NCBI GenBank assembly: GCA_030147805.1
Contig: JASBUR010000011.1
Span: forward strand, 1 to 33,028
Length of the DNA stretch: 33,028 nucleotides
Direction of reading: 5' to 3'
Source: Sphingomonadaceae bacterium
Lineage (GTDB): Bacteria; Pseudomonadota; Alphaproteobacteria; Sphingomonadales; Sphingomonadaceae
Shown piece after piece: positions 8,268 to 19,000 of the stretch; position 1 is the first letter of the stretch; every line of letters begins with the position of its first letter. The notes below the pieces were generated by a model. The model made no database searches, was not told the origin of the DNA, and saw only the letters and a list, made by a program, of their open reading frames with translations. A program made the translations under genes and the position numbers.

Positions 8268-8342
8268 GCGCCCCCGGATTTCGGCCATAATCGCGCCGTA
8301 AGACCGGGGCCTCAGCCAGCCCAAACCAGCCGGAGTTCCGTC

Positions 8343-8744
8343 GTGCGATACGTCAAACTGCTCTTCTGTCTCTCGTCGGTCGGGCTGCTGGCCGCTGCGG
8401 CACCGGTGCCGTCGCTCAAGCTGTTCGCCGGCTTCCGCGCCGGGATGTGGCAGATGACGCCCCGCGCCGCCGCCGGAAGCTCCGCAACGAGCGCGCCGCA
8501 GTGCCTCGCGAGCCCCGATCGCCTGGTCCACACGGGCCACAGCACTGCCGACGGCGACTGCGGGCACACCGTGGTCGAGGACAGCGCCGACCGCGCCACG
8601 GTCACCTATGTCTGCAAGGGCGAGGGCTATGGCCGGACCAGCATCCGCCGCGAGGGTGACGGCTTCATCGTCGATGCGCAGGGCATCGACGGGCGCGACC
8701 CCTATGAGCTGCGCGGCGAGTATAAGCGCGTCGGCGACTGCTGA
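8343..8744 (+). CDS. Small exported protein, DUF3617-like
   Basis: This 133-residue protein has a GTG start, with GGAG about 9 nt upstream, and a signal peptide (MRYVKLLFCLSSVGLLAAAA). The mature part has GMWQM near its start and several spaced cysteines (APQCL, GDCGH, YVCKG, VGDC at the C-terminus). This pattern resembles DUF3617 proteins, which are periplasmic and of unknown role. The assignment rests on pattern only. Its TGA stop abuts the stop of apaG on the other strand with no base between them (together TGATCA). Confidence 0.72.
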   Translation: MRYVKLLFCLSSVGLLAAAAPVPSLKLFAGFRAGMWQMTPRAAAGSSATSAPQCLASPDRLVHTGHSTADGDCGHTVVEDSADRATVTYVCKGEGYGRTSIRREGDGFIVDAQGIDGRDPYELRGEYKRVGDC

Positions 8745-9152
8745 TCAGTTCGGCCGCGCGCTGCCCTGCGGGCTGTCGAGCGAAAAGGGCGGGATCGCGA
8801 CATCGAACGGCCGACCGCCGGCATCGACCATCTGGTAGGTGCCGCGCATGATCCCCGACGGCGTCGGCAGCGGGCAGCCCGACACGTAATCGAACGACCG
8901 GCCGGGCGCGATCACCGGCTGCTCGCCGACCACGCCGGGCCCTTCGACCTCCTCGATTCGGCCGCGTCCATCGGTGATGATCCAGTGGCGGCTCAGCAGC
9001 TGCACCGTTTCGTCCGATTCATTCTCGATGCGGATATGGTAGGCCCAGACCCAGCGCCCCGCCATCGGATCGGACTGGTCGGGCAGGTAGGAGGGCGCGA
9101 CTCGCACCGTGACGCCGCGCGTCGTCGCTGCATAGTTGAACAGCACTTTCAC
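8745..9152 (-). CDS. apaG: ApaG protein
   Basis: This 135-residue protein has the ApaG fold (an FN3-like beta sandwich). Typical parts are VTVRVAPSYLPDQSDP, YHIRIENESDETVQLLSRHW, the I-T-D-G-x-G turn (WIITDGRGRIEEVEGPGVVG) and TPSGIMRGTYQMV. Its role is uncertain; it is linked to Co/Mg resistance in enteric bacteria. The start is a GTG at 9152 overlapping the metZ stop (CTGTGA), so the two genes are translationally coupled. The frame stays open upstream through metZ, but homology begins at VKVLFNYAA. Confidence 0.93.
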   Translation of the reverse strand: MKVLFNYAATTRGVTVRVAPSYLPDQSDPMAGRWVWAYHIRIENESDETVQLLSRHWIITDGRGRIEEVEGPGVVGEQPVIAPGRSFDYVSGCPLPTPSGIMRGTYQMVDAGGRPFDVAIPPFSLDSPQGSARPN

Positions 9153-10357
9153 AGGCCGGCGGCCCCGAGCGCCCGGTCGAGATCGTCGATCAGGTCGGCG
9201 GGATCCTCGAGACCGATCGACAGGCGCAGCATGCCCTCGGTGATCCCCATCGCCTCGCGCGCCTCGGCGCTGACGCTGGCGTGCGTGGTCGACGCCGGGT
9301 GCGTCATCAGCGAGCGCGAATCGCCGAGGTTGTTGGAAATGTCGATGAGCTCGAGCGCGTCGAGCAAGGCATGCGCCTGCGCGCGCCCGCCGTCGACGAA
9401 CAGCGCGAGGATCGTACCGCCGGCCGACATCTGGCGCATCGCCAGCGCATGCTGCGGATGGCTGGCGAGCCCCGGGTAGAGCAACCGCGGCAGCCGCGGC
9501 TCGAGGAAGCGCGCCACGGCAAGCGCGTTCTCGCAGGCGCGCCGGACGCGCAGGTCGAGCGTCTCGAGGCTCTTCAGCACGACCCAGGCGTTGAACGGCG
9601 AGAGGTTCGGCCCGGTGTGCCGGGTGAACGCCAGCAGCGTGTCGTTCATCCATTGCTCGGGGCCGAGCACCGCGCCGGCGAGCACCCTGCCCTGCCCGTC
9701 CATATGCTTGGTCGCCGAATAGGCGACGACGTCGGCGCCGAATTCCATCGGCCGCTGCAGCACCGGCGAGGCGAAGGCATTGTCGACGATGGCCAGCGCG
9801 CCGGCATCATGCGCGAGATCGCAGACCGCGCGGATGTCGATGACGTCGAGCGTCGGATTGGCGGGCGTTTCGAAGAAGACCGCCTTGGTGTTGGGGCGAC
9901 GCGCCTTTGCCCAGGCATCGACATCGGCGCCGTCGACGACGGTGGTCTCGACTCCGAAGCGCGGAAGGATCGTATCGACAAGCACCCGGCAGGAGCCGAA
10001 TGCCGCCTTGGCGGCGATCAGGTGATCGCCCGCCGACAGCGTGCTCATCAGCGCCGCCGACATCGCCGCCATACCGGTGGCCTGGACGCGGCACGCTTCA
10101 GCGCCCTCCATCAGGCACAGCCGCTCCTCGAGCATCTGCACCGTCGGGTTCTGCAGCCGCGAATAGGTCATCCCCGGCCGTTCGCCCCGGAACCGCGCCG
10201 CCGCCTCCTCGGCGTCGTCGTAGCAGAAACCCGAGGTGAGGAAGATGGCTTCGGACGTCTCGCCGAACTCCGACCGCACGGTGCCGCCGCGCACCGCCTG
10301 CGTCGCGGGGCGCCAGTGGCGCGTGATCGATCGGTCCTGACCGGTGGTGCGTTTCAT
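9149..10357 (-). CDS. metZ: O-succinylhomoserine sulfhydrylase (Cys/Met metabolism PLP enzyme)
   Basis: This 402-residue PLP enzyme of the Cys/Met metabolism family makes homocysteine from O-succinylhomoserine (or O-acetylhomoserine) and sulfide. Key parts are YSRLQNPT, the PLP-ring stack region ATGMAAMSA, VDNAFASPVLQRP, and the Schiff-base Lys217 in YSATKHMDGQGR. The C-terminal SLMTHPASTTHASVS is typical. Its start and full length match the MetZ group; cystathionine gamma-synthase or an O-acetylhomoserine enzyme cannot be excluded. The start at 10357 has AGGAG upstream. It is coupled to apaG downstream. Confidence 0.92.
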   Translation of the reverse strand: MKRTTGQDRSITRHWRPATQAVRGGTVRSEFGETSEAIFLTSGFCYDDAEEAAARFRGERPGMTYSRLQNPTVQMLEERLCLMEGAEACRVQATGMAAMSAALMSTLSAGDHLIAAKAAFGSCRVLVDTILPRFGVETTVVDGADVDAWAKARRPNTKAVFFETPANPTLDVIDIRAVCDLAHDAGALAIVDNAFASPVLQRPMEFGADVVAYSATKHMDGQGRVLAGAVLGPEQWMNDTLLAFTRHTGPNLSPFNAWVVLKSLETLDLRVRRACENALAVARFLEPRLPRLLYPGLASHPQHALAMRQMSAGGTILALFVDGGRAQAHALLDALELIDISNNLGDSRSLMTHPASTTHASVSAEAREAMGITEGMLRLSIGLEDPADLIDDLDRALGAAGL

Positions 10358-10523
10358 GCCGCCTCTCCTGCCGCCGCGGCGCGCCGAGGTCAACGCGGCG
10401 ACGGAGATGAGGGCGGTCGGGACGACGGCATGATCAACTGCAGGCAGACCCAAGGCCAGGTCGAGACGGCACCCGACCGCTCGAGGCCGACCGACGACCG
10501 ACCCGCGCGTCGTTCGCTGCTCG

Positions 10524-11147
10524 CTAGGCGTCCGCCAGGGGCTCGACCCCGGCGGCAAGCGCGAGCCGCATTGCCGCTGACAGGCTCCTGGCGCCAAGCT
10601 TGTCCATGAGCTTGCCGCGATAGACTTCGACGGTCCGCATGCTCAGCCCGAGGCGATACCCGATCAGCTTGTTGGGAAGGCCTGCCAGCATGCCCTGCAG
10701 GACCTGGTGCTCGCGCGGCGTCAGGAGCGCCACGGCGGCCTTGGCGCGCTCGCGCGCGGCGGCTTCGCTGACGCGCTGGCCGAGCGTCTCGAACCCGGCT
10801 TCGAGCGCCGCGAACAAGGCCCCGTCCTCATAGGGCTTCTCGATGAATTCCACCGCGCCGTTCTTCATCGCCCGGACCGCCATCGCCACATCGCCCGAGC
10901 CGGTGAGCATGATCACCGACAACGGCGAGCCGCGATCATGAAGTATCTGCAGGGCATCGAGGCCACTGAGCCCCGGCATGTGAATGTCGAGCACGACGCA
11001 GCCCGGCTCGAGCGACGGCAAGACGTCAAGGAATGCCGCGGCCGAGCCGAACGCCCGAGGCTCCAGCCCGGCGATGCGCAGAAAGCGCGACAGCGAATCG
11101 CGCACAGCGTCATCGTCGTCGACGACATAAACCCGTCTGCGATCCAT
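10524..11147 (-). CDS. FixJ/TtrR-type response regulator (receiver + LuxR HTH)
   Basis: This 207-residue protein has a receiver domain (1-120) with the acidic cluster VVDDDD, phospho-acceptor Asp54 (VVLDIHMPG), Thr82 and Lys104 (IEKPYED). A LuxR-type helix-turn-helix follows (about 140-205: LTPREHQVLQGM ... GLSMRTVEVYRGKLMDKLG), typical of FixJ and TtrR. The ATG at 11147 is chosen because GGAGG lies about 6 nt upstream; an in-frame start 5 codons earlier lacks such a site. It is divergent from the HD-GYP gene and may receive phosphate from the nearby FixL-like kinase. Confidence 0.92.
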   Translation of the reverse strand: MDRRRVYVVDDDDAVRDSLSRFLRIAGLEPRAFGSAAAFLDVLPSLEPGCVVLDIHMPGLSGLDALQILHDRGSPLSVIMLTGSGDVAMAVRAMKNGAVEFIEKPYEDGALFAALEAGFETLGQRVSEAAARERAKAAVALLTPREHQVLQGMLAGLPNKLIGYRLGLSMRTVEVYRGKLMDKLGARSLSAAMRLALAAGVEPLADA

Positions 11148-11301
11148 CGAGCACCTCCCCAAGGCCGATGACCATGACGACCTAACCTAGTCGATCAAGG
11201 GGTGTCCGTCCGCACAAATCGTCCGTTTCGGAGCGTTGGCTGGTGCCCCCTTGTAGATTCCCTCAATCGCTATCGCCCCCGGCAGGGGGCATCATGATCG
11301 A

Positions 11302-11982
11302 ATGTTGGATGGTTCGACATATCTGCAACAGGCGCCGACGCTGAGCTTCTCAGCCGGTGCGTCTGCTGCGACCGCGTCGATCCTTCCCCCCGCGCACGAA
11401 GGCCCGTTCCGCGCGGCGCTCGATGCGCATCATGGCCGCGTCGGGGAAATGGCCCGCCGTCTGGCCCGGCGCCTCGGTCTCGATCCCGCGCAAGCGCACC
11501 GCGTGGGCGCGGCCGCGGCGCGGCACGATATCGGCAAGCTGCTCCTCGATTCGGCGATCTTCGAGGTGCCGCGGCGGCTGACCGAAGACGAGATGACCCA
11601 TGTCCGCGCACACACGCTGCTCGGCCACGCCGCGCTGGCGCAGTCGTCCGATCCCGAGCGCGAGCTGGCGGCGCGCGTCGCGCTCGAACATCACGAACAT
11701 TGGGACGGCGGCGGCTATCCCTTCGGACTCTGGGGCGAGGCGATCTGCGTCGAAGCGCGGATCGTGACGCTGTGCGACGTCTATGACGCGCTGCGCGACG
11801 CCCGCGGCTACAAGCGCGGCTATACGCATCGCGAAGCGATGACGGTGCTGACACGCGGCGATGATCGCACCGGGCCGACGATGTTCGATCCGCGCATCCT
11901 GTCGGTCGTCGCGCAGGACCAAGGACGCCTTCTCGACGAAGTGGTGCGCGAGGCGACGCAGCGCGCCGCCGCCGCAGCCTGA
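11302..11982 (+). CDS. HD-GYP domain protein (putative cyclic-di-GMP phosphodiesterase)
   Basis: This 226-residue protein is almost only an HD-GYP domain. Metal-ligand motifs are in order: His44 (DAHHGRVGEMARRLA), the HD pair His75-Asp76 in ARHDIGKLL, His104, His130-His131 in EHHEHWDGGGYP (GYP at 138-140), and Asp159 in LCDVYDALRD. HD-GYP enzymes hydrolyse cyclic-di-GMP. There is no receiver or PAS domain in the chain; a short Ala/Ser-rich N-terminus precedes the domain. It sits just upstream of the kinase gene on the same strand (30 nt). It probably supplies the second-messenger output of this cluster. Confidence 0.9.
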   Translation: MLDGSTYLQQAPTLSFSAGASAATASILPPAHEGPFRAALDAHHGRVGEMARRLARRLGLDPAQAHRVGAAAARHDIGKLLLDSAIFEVPRRLTEDEMTHVRAHTLLGHAALAQSSDPERELAARVALEHHEHWDGGGYPFGLWGEAICVEARIVTLCDVYDALRDARGYKRGYTHREAMTVLTRGDDRTGPTMFDPRILSVVAQDQGRLLDEVVREATQRAAAAA

Positions 11983-12012
11983 GCAGTTTAGGTTGGTCGG
12001 GCGAGAGAACCG

Positions 12013-14715
12013 ATGCAAGCTGCGCTCAACGACCGTCCGCTGGCACGGCACCATTGCGACCTGAAGGCGCGCTTCATGACACCGCTTGAGCGCAAGCTGC
12101 CCCTCGACGTCCGCCGGCGCTGGCGCCGCGGCTTCATGCGCCACGTGCCAGGCAACGGACTGGTCATCCTGATCGTCTGTATCGTCATCGCCGCGGCGCT
12201 CTTCAGCATCGTGCGCGCCGTACAAAGCGTGTCGCGATCGGCGAACGCCGTGTCGACCAGCCATCGCGTCATCAACGTCGGCGAAAACCTGTTGTCGCTG
12301 ATGCAGGACGTCGAGACCGGGCAGCGCGGCTATCTGCTCACTGCCGACGCGGCATTTCTCGCACCCTATCGCGCAGCCATCGCCAAGGTGGCGGCTGAGC
12401 GACGCGCCCTCGGTGCCCTGGTCTCGTACCCGCAACAGCGGGAGCGGCTCGCGGAGATCGAGGTGCGGATCGCCGAGAAGCTCGCAATCACGCGACGGAC
12501 GATCGAGCTGGCGCGCACAGGCGAGATCGAGGCGGCGCGGGCCATCGTCGCCTCGGGCGCCGGCCGGTTGAGCATGGACCGGGTACGGCACGCCTTCGCG
12601 GCGTTTCTCGACAGCGAATCGCGGCTGCTCGAGCGGCGGCGGGCCGAGATGGTCGCGGCGGAACGGCGGGCGACGGTTCAGGCCCTTTTCGCCATCTTCC
12701 TGACCTTGGGCGCCGGAAGCCTTGCCATCGTCACGACGCGCCGGACCGCGGCCGAGTTGGCGCAACGCATCAACGAGGCGGCGCGCGCGCGCCGGCGCTT
12801 CCGGGCGACCTTCGATCAGGCCGCGGTCGGCATCGCGCATCTCGCGCCCGACGGCGTCGTCCTGCGCGCCAATAGCCAGCTCTGCGAGATCAGCGGCTAC
12901 CCGCGCGACAGGCTGGTCGGTAGCTGGTTCGAATCGCTCGCGCATCCCGACGACGTGCCGGCCGAACTGGCCTGTCGCCGGGCGCTGCTGTCGGGCGCGC
13001 GCGAACGCTATCACAGCGAATACCGGGGCATTCGCGCCGATGGCTCGATGCTGTGGATGTCGGTCACCGCGTCGCTGGTGCGCGACGACGAAGGCCGGCC
13101 GGACTTCTTCGTATCGGTGGTCAAGGACATCACCGGCCGCAAGCAGACCGAGGCCAAGCTGCTGTCGGGCGAGGCGCAATATCGCGCCATCTACGATTCG
13201 GCGGTCGAGGCGATCGCCGTCATCGACGCGCGCGGCAACATCCAGTCGGTCAATCCCGCCGTTCAGCACGTCTTCGGCTATACGGCGGAGGAGATGATCG
13301 GGCGCAACGTCGCGATGCTGATGCCTGCCCCCACCGCGCACGCGCACGACGGCTATCTGGACCACTATCGCCGCACCGGCGAGCGCGCGATCATCGGCAT
13401 CGGACGCGAGGTCGAGGGCCAGCGCAAGGACGGGTCGATCTTCCCGCTCGACCTCTCGGTCGCCGAATGGCGGAGCGACGGCGAAACCTTCTTCACCGGC
13501 ATCATGCGCGACATCACGGCGCGAAAGACCGCCGAGCGCGCGCTCGCCGAAGCCGAGGCGCGCTATCGCCTGACGCAGGAGGCGGTCCGCGCCGGCAACT
13601 GGGAGACCGATCTTGCCAGCTTCCAGACCACGCTCTCCCGCGAGAGCATGCGGCTGTTCGGCTTTTCGGGCGAGCAGGACGGACGCTTCGAACGCGGCGA
13701 GTTGAGCGCCATCGCCGACCGGGCGGACGGCGCGCGTGCGCGCGCGCAGTTCGAACGCGCGGTGGCCGATGGCCGGCGCTTCGAATCGATCATGCGCATT
13801 CCCCTGGCCGACGGCAGCTCGCGCTGGATCCAGATGATCGGCCAAACGCAATATGACGCGGCCGGCAAGCCGGTGCGCATGACCGGCCTCAACATCGACA
13901 TCACCGACCGGCAGCATGCCGAGCAGGCGCTCCGCGAAAGCGAGGAACGGCTGCGGTCGTTGCAGAATGAATTCGCACACCTCTCCCGCGTCAACGAGCT
14001 GGGCGAACTCGCCGCGGCGATCGCGCACGAGATCAACCAGCCGCTCACCGCCATCACCAATTATATGAACGTCGGCCACTTTGCGCTGTCGATGATCGGC
14101 AAGGGCGGCGACGCCGCCGGACCGGCGCTCGTCGAGGCGCTCGAGGTCACCGACCTCGCCGCCGAGCAGGCGGTCCGCGCCGGCGAGATCGTCAGGCGGC
14201 TGCGCGCGTTCGTCGCCAAGGGAACCGGCTCGCGCCGCGCCGAGCGAATCGACGAGATCGTCGACACCGCCATGGCGCTGTCGCTCGTCGATGCCCAGCT
14301 CGCCGGGATCATCGTCGATCGCCATCGCGGGGCCGCCGGGGCGATGGTCGAGGTCGAAGCCATCCAGGTACAGCAGGTGCTGGTCAATCTGCTGCGCAAC
14401 GCCATCGACGCGCTGGTACAGGTTCCCGACAGCGACGTCCGTCAGCTGACGATCACGACCCGACTCGTCGAAGCCGGCACCTTCGTCGAAGTGATGGTCC
14501 GCGATACCGGCCCCGGCATCCTCCCCGAGGTGATGGCGCGGTTGTTCGAACCGTTCGTCACCTCGAAGGCCGGCGGTATGGGAATGGGCTTGTCGCTGTC
14601 GCGCCGACTCATCGAAGCCCATGGCGGTGCGATCGAGGTCGGGAGCGCGACGGGACAAGGCGCGACATTCCGGTTCACGCTTCCGCTGCTGACCGAAAGC
14701 CTGTCCGATGACTGA
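12013..14715 (+). CDS. CHASE3 / triple-PAS histidine kinase with FixL-type haem-pocket PAS
   Basis: This 900-residue membrane sensor kinase has two membrane segments (about 49-68 and 223-241) flanking a CHASE3-like periplasmic domain (QDVETGQRGYLLTADAAFLAPY at 98-119). Three PAS domains follow: about 262-378, 387-507 and 515-640. The second is strikingly FixL-like: HDGYLDHYRRTG and IIGIGREVEGQRKDGSIFP align with the haem pocket of FixL. This places His445 at the haem-ligating position and Arg465 at the oxygen-sensing Arg220 position. The kinase core has the H-box His672 (AIAHEINQPLTA), the N-box (NLLRNAIDAL, 792-801), DTGPGI and GMGMGLSLSRRL. An alternative start is at 12076. Its stop overlaps the next receiver gene by 8 nt. 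Confidence 0.93.
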   Translation: MQAALNDRPLARHHCDLKARFMTPLERKLPLDVRRRWRRGFMRHVPGNGLVILIVCIVIAAALFSIVRAVQSVSRSANAVSTSHRVINVGENLLSLMQDVETGQRGYLLTADAAFLAPYRAAIAKVAAERRALGALVSYPQQRERLAEIEVRIAEKLAITRRTIELARTGEIEAARAIVASGAGRLSMDRVRHAFAAFLDSESRLLERRRAEMVAAERRATVQALFAIFLTLGAGSLAIVTTRRTAAELAQRINEAARARRRFRATFDQAAVGIAHLAPDGVVLRANSQLCEISGYPRDRLVGSWFESLAHPDDVPAELACRRALLSGARERYHSEYRGIRADGSMLWMSVTASLVRDDEGRPDFFVSVVKDITGRKQTEAKLLSGEAQYRAIYDSAVEAIAVIDARGNIQSVNPAVQHVFGYTAEEMIGRNVAMLMPAPTAHAHDGYLDHYRRTGERAIIGIGREVEGQRKDGSIFPLDLSVAEWRSDGETFFTGIMRDITARKTAERALAEAEARYRLTQEAVRAGNWETDLASFQTTLSRESMRLFGFSGEQDGRFERGELSAIADRADGARARAQFERAVADGRRFESIMRIPLADGSSRWIQMIGQTQYDAAGKPVRMTGLNIDITDRQHAEQALRESEERLRSLQNEFAHLSRVNELGELAAAIAHEINQPLTAITNYMNVGHFALSMIGKGGDAAGPALVEALEVTDLAAEQAVRAGEIVRRLRAFVAKGTGSRRAERIDEIVDTAMALSLVDAQLAGIIVDRHRGAAGAMVEVEAIQVQQVLVNLLRNAIDALVQVPDSDVRQLTITTRLVEAGTFVEVMVRDTGPGILPEVMARLFEPFVTSKAGGMGMGLSLSRRLIEAHGGAIEVGSATGQGATFRFTLPLLTESLSDD

Positions 14716-15103
14716 TCTGGGCGGCGAATGGATCGCCATCGTCGACGACGACGAGGGCGTCAGATCCTCGACGCAGCGCCTCCTCGCGCGCGCGTGCTTT
14801 CGCGTCGATGCCTATGATGGCGGCGAGCGGTTCCTGCGCGCTGGGGCGTCGCGGCGATACGATTGCATCCTGCTCGACGTCTGGATGCCCGACCTGGACG
14901 GGCTTTCGGTCCTCCGCGCGCTCGGCGCGCAACCCGGCCCCGTCGCGCCGGTCATCGTGTTGACCGGGCATGGCGACGTCGCGCTCGCCGTCGAGGCGAT
15001 GAAGCTGGGAGCAGAGGCCTTCATCGAAAAACCCTATCGTCCCGAGCTCCTGTTGTCGGAGATCCGTCGCGCGATCACGGAGCCCAGCTTGAGAATGTGT
15101 TAG
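14708..15103 (+). CDS. Single-domain response regulator (receiver only)
   Basis: This 131-residue protein consists of one receiver domain of the FixJ type: IVDDDEGVRSS, phospho-acceptor Asp57 in LLDVWMPDLDG, Thr86 in VLTGHGDVALA, and Lys108 in FIEKPYRPE. No DNA-binding or enzyme domain follows. The start codon lies inside the 3' end of the kinase gene (8-nt overlap), so it is coupled to it and is very likely its phosphoryl partner. It may act as a phosphate shuttle or sink, or bind a partner such as the HD-GYP protein. Confidence 0.92.
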   Translation: MTDLGGEWIAIVDDDEGVRSSTQRLLARACFRVDAYDGGERFLRAGASRRYDCILLDVWMPDLDGLSVLRALGAQPGPVAPVIVLTGHGDVALAVEAMKLGAEAFIEKPYRPELLLSEIRRAITEPSLRMC

Positions 15104-15255
15104 AAGCGGGCCCGGTCGAGCCGCCGGTGCCGGCGAAGTCCCGTTATCAGCGCTGCGCATTCGACCAGGCATGCGCAAGCGAGGCGCCGGCGCCACAGGC
15201 GGCACAATCGCGCCGAGGCCGGGAACCCCGGGCCGGCCCCGCTGGTATGGCACCC

Positions 15256-15744
15256 ATGCCGAAATATTTCTTCAGCCTGATGGGCGACGAGCCGGCGCTG
15301 ATCGATGTCGATGGGATGAACCTCGCGGATATCGAGGCTGCGCGGATGAGCGCCGTCTTCGAGGCGCGGGAAATCATGAAGGCCGGTCTTTTTGAGGGCT
15401 GCCTGCCGTTGCACCTGCGCTTCGAGGTGACCGACACGGCGGGCAAGCCGCTCTTGACCATTCCGTTCGACAAGGCGGTCCGCATCTGCTGGCCGCGCGA
15501 TGAAGACAGGCCCCAGCCCAGTCAGGTCAGCCGCGCAGCAGCCGAGGGGCGCGTTGAAGCCGGGCATGGCGGATTGCCGGTCTGGCTGGCCGCCTGCGGC
15601 GGCGCGGTGGCAGGACTCGGCACCCAGATGGTCGAACCGTCTGCCGCCTGGCTGGCGACGCCGCCCGCCCCCGCCTGGGAATTCGCGCTCGCCGCCGCGG
15701 TTGCGTCGCTCGCCTGGCTGCGCACCAATCTACTGCGCTACTAG
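15256..15744 (+). CDS. DUF6894-like protein with hydrophobic C-terminus
   Basis: This 162-residue protein of unknown function begins MPKYFFSLMGDEPALIDVDG, and residues 1-78 follow the DUF6894 pattern: aromatic start, central Asp-Gly, helix with AR near residue 30, FEVTDTAGKPLLTIPF. Residues 108-124 and 140-157 are hydrophobic and may be membrane segments. I chose the ATG at 15256 by family similarity; another ATG lies 9 nt upstream and neither has a clear ribosome binding site. DUF6894 proteins are common in rhizobia and sphingomonads, often near stress or signalling genes. The family call is from pattern memory. Confidence 0.68.
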   Translation: MPKYFFSLMGDEPALIDVDGMNLADIEAARMSAVFEAREIMKAGLFEGCLPLHLRFEVTDTAGKPLLTIPFDKAVRICWPRDEDRPQPSQVSRAAAEGRVEAGHGGLPVWLAACGGAVAGLGTQMVEPSAAWLATPPAPAWEFALAAAVASLAWLRTNLLRY

Positions 15745-15805
15745 CGGCCGCGAGCGCGCGGCACGTGCCCCGGCGGCGACGCTCGGCCGCCGCCGGGGAT
15801 GTGCG

Positions 15806-18046
<2,241 letters not shown>

Positions 18047-18060
18047 CGTTCATCCCCTCC

Positions 18061-18130
18061 GGAAGTTCACGCTCTTGGCGAGCACGAACCTGCCTAATCC
18101 CGCATCGGAACGGGGGACAAACGAACTTCC
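18061..18130. promoter_or_regulatory. Upstream region of katG bracketed by an 8-bp inverted repeat
   Basis: GGAAGTTC (18061-18068) and GAACTTCC (18123-18130) are perfect inverted repeats, 54 nt apart, bracketing the stretch where the katG promoter should lie. A weak -35/-10 candidate (TTGTCC, then TTAGGC after 17 nt, minus strand) sits between them. They could be half-sites for a looping regulator, or chance. The rest of the 256-nt gap to the lipoprotein gene (to 18302) shows no gene and no clear terminator. Confidence 0.3.
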
Positions 18131-18302
18131 TTGGTCACAGTGAGTGCGAAAATCGATCAGCAGTCGAAGTCCCGAGGATCAGGGCGTTTTTGCAGATCGC
18201 CGCGACGAGCCGCCGAAGAACGACAGCTCATTATTGCGTCGCAAGATCGCCGACGGTGCCGGCGGATGCATCGCCCGCGCAGCGCTCGCGGCGGAGTCGC
18301 GG

Positions 18303-18911
18303 TCAGGGCAGGATGCCGGCGCGCGCGAAGCCGGCGTCGGCGAGCGGGGCGATCTCGTTGCCGGCGAGCCGCCCGGCGAGCGCCTTGCAGTCGACGAAGC
18401 CGGCGCCGGCGCCGCCCAGCCGCGCGACATCGGCAGCCGACCAGAGCGTGCCGTCGGTATCGTCGTTCTGCAGCCGCGAGGCTTCGGCGCGGATCAGCCT
18501 CTGTTCGATCAGTCCGCTGGGATAGATCGCGCAGCTGAAGCCGACCTCGGGCGACGCGACCGGCACGTCGGCATAGGCGGCGAGCCGCGTCCGCGCCGCC
18601 ACCACAATGACGCCGGGGGCGTAGGCGATCGCATCGAGGCTGAGGCAATCGAAGCCGCCAGCGACCGGCCAGCAGCGGTCGGCTTCGCGGCGGTCGGCGA
18701 TCACGCCGCTCGCGGTTCGTACGAAGCTGCCGTCGCCGAGGCGCCGCCAGTCGTCCGCCGAGGTCGTCAGCGGCGCCGGCGCGGCGGCGGGCTCTTCGGG
18801 CTGGCCGGCCGGATCGGGCTCGCCGCCGCAGGCCGCGAGCGCGGCAGCGGCACCGAGAACCAGCCAGGCGCTACGCGCGCTCCTGGTCGTGTGGCGGCCC
18901 TGCCTCGGCAT
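18303..18911 (-). CDS. Putative lipoprotein of unknown function
   Basis: This 202-residue protein has a type II signal peptide: a basic N-terminus, the hydrophobic run WLVLGAAAALAAC and a lipobox LAAC with Cys28 as the lipidation site. A Pro/Ala/Glu-rich linker follows (to about residue 48). The globular part has five cysteines or more (RCWPV, FDCLS, FSCAI, VDCKAL), which may form disulfides in the periplasm. I do not recognise the domain. The start is uncertain: in-frame starts up to 18959 exist, none with a ribosome binding site; 18911 gives the most normal signal peptide. It lies downstream of upp on the same strand. Confidence 0.75.
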   Translation of the reverse strand: MPRQGRHTTRSARSAWLVLGAAAALAACGGEPDPAGQPEEPAAAPAPLTTSADDWRRLGDGSFVRTASGVIADRREADRCWPVAGGFDCLSLDAIAYAPGVIVVAARTRLAAYADVPVASPEVGFSCAIYPSGLIEQRLIRAEASRLQNDDTDGTLWSAADVARLGGAGAGFVDCKALAGRLAGNEIAPLADAGFARAGILP

Positions 18912-19000
18912 GGTTGACCGGTCGGCGTGCGAGGAGCGGAAGATCTTTAGCATGATCAATTATCGCTTGCCGGCGCCGCTTTGTTCCCGCGGCGGTCCGA

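Noticed and set aside
10358..10523. Possible SAM-II riboswitch upstream of metZ
   Set aside because: Such riboswitches are common before methionine genes in alphaproteobacteria, but I could not find the conserved GCTAAA-type segment or the pseudoknot arms in the leader.
11350..14739. Open frame of over 1100 codons on the minus strand, antisense to the HD-GYP and kinase genes
   Set aside because: It is an artefact of GC-rich codon usage on the opposite strand. The translation is Arg/Asp/Ala/His-rich with no domain, while the plus strand encodes clear signalling proteins.
18061..18130. OxyR site upstream of katG
   Set aside because: The ATAG-N7-CTAT type spacing is not seen; only an 8-bp inverted repeat 54 nt apart was found, kept as a low-confidence feature.
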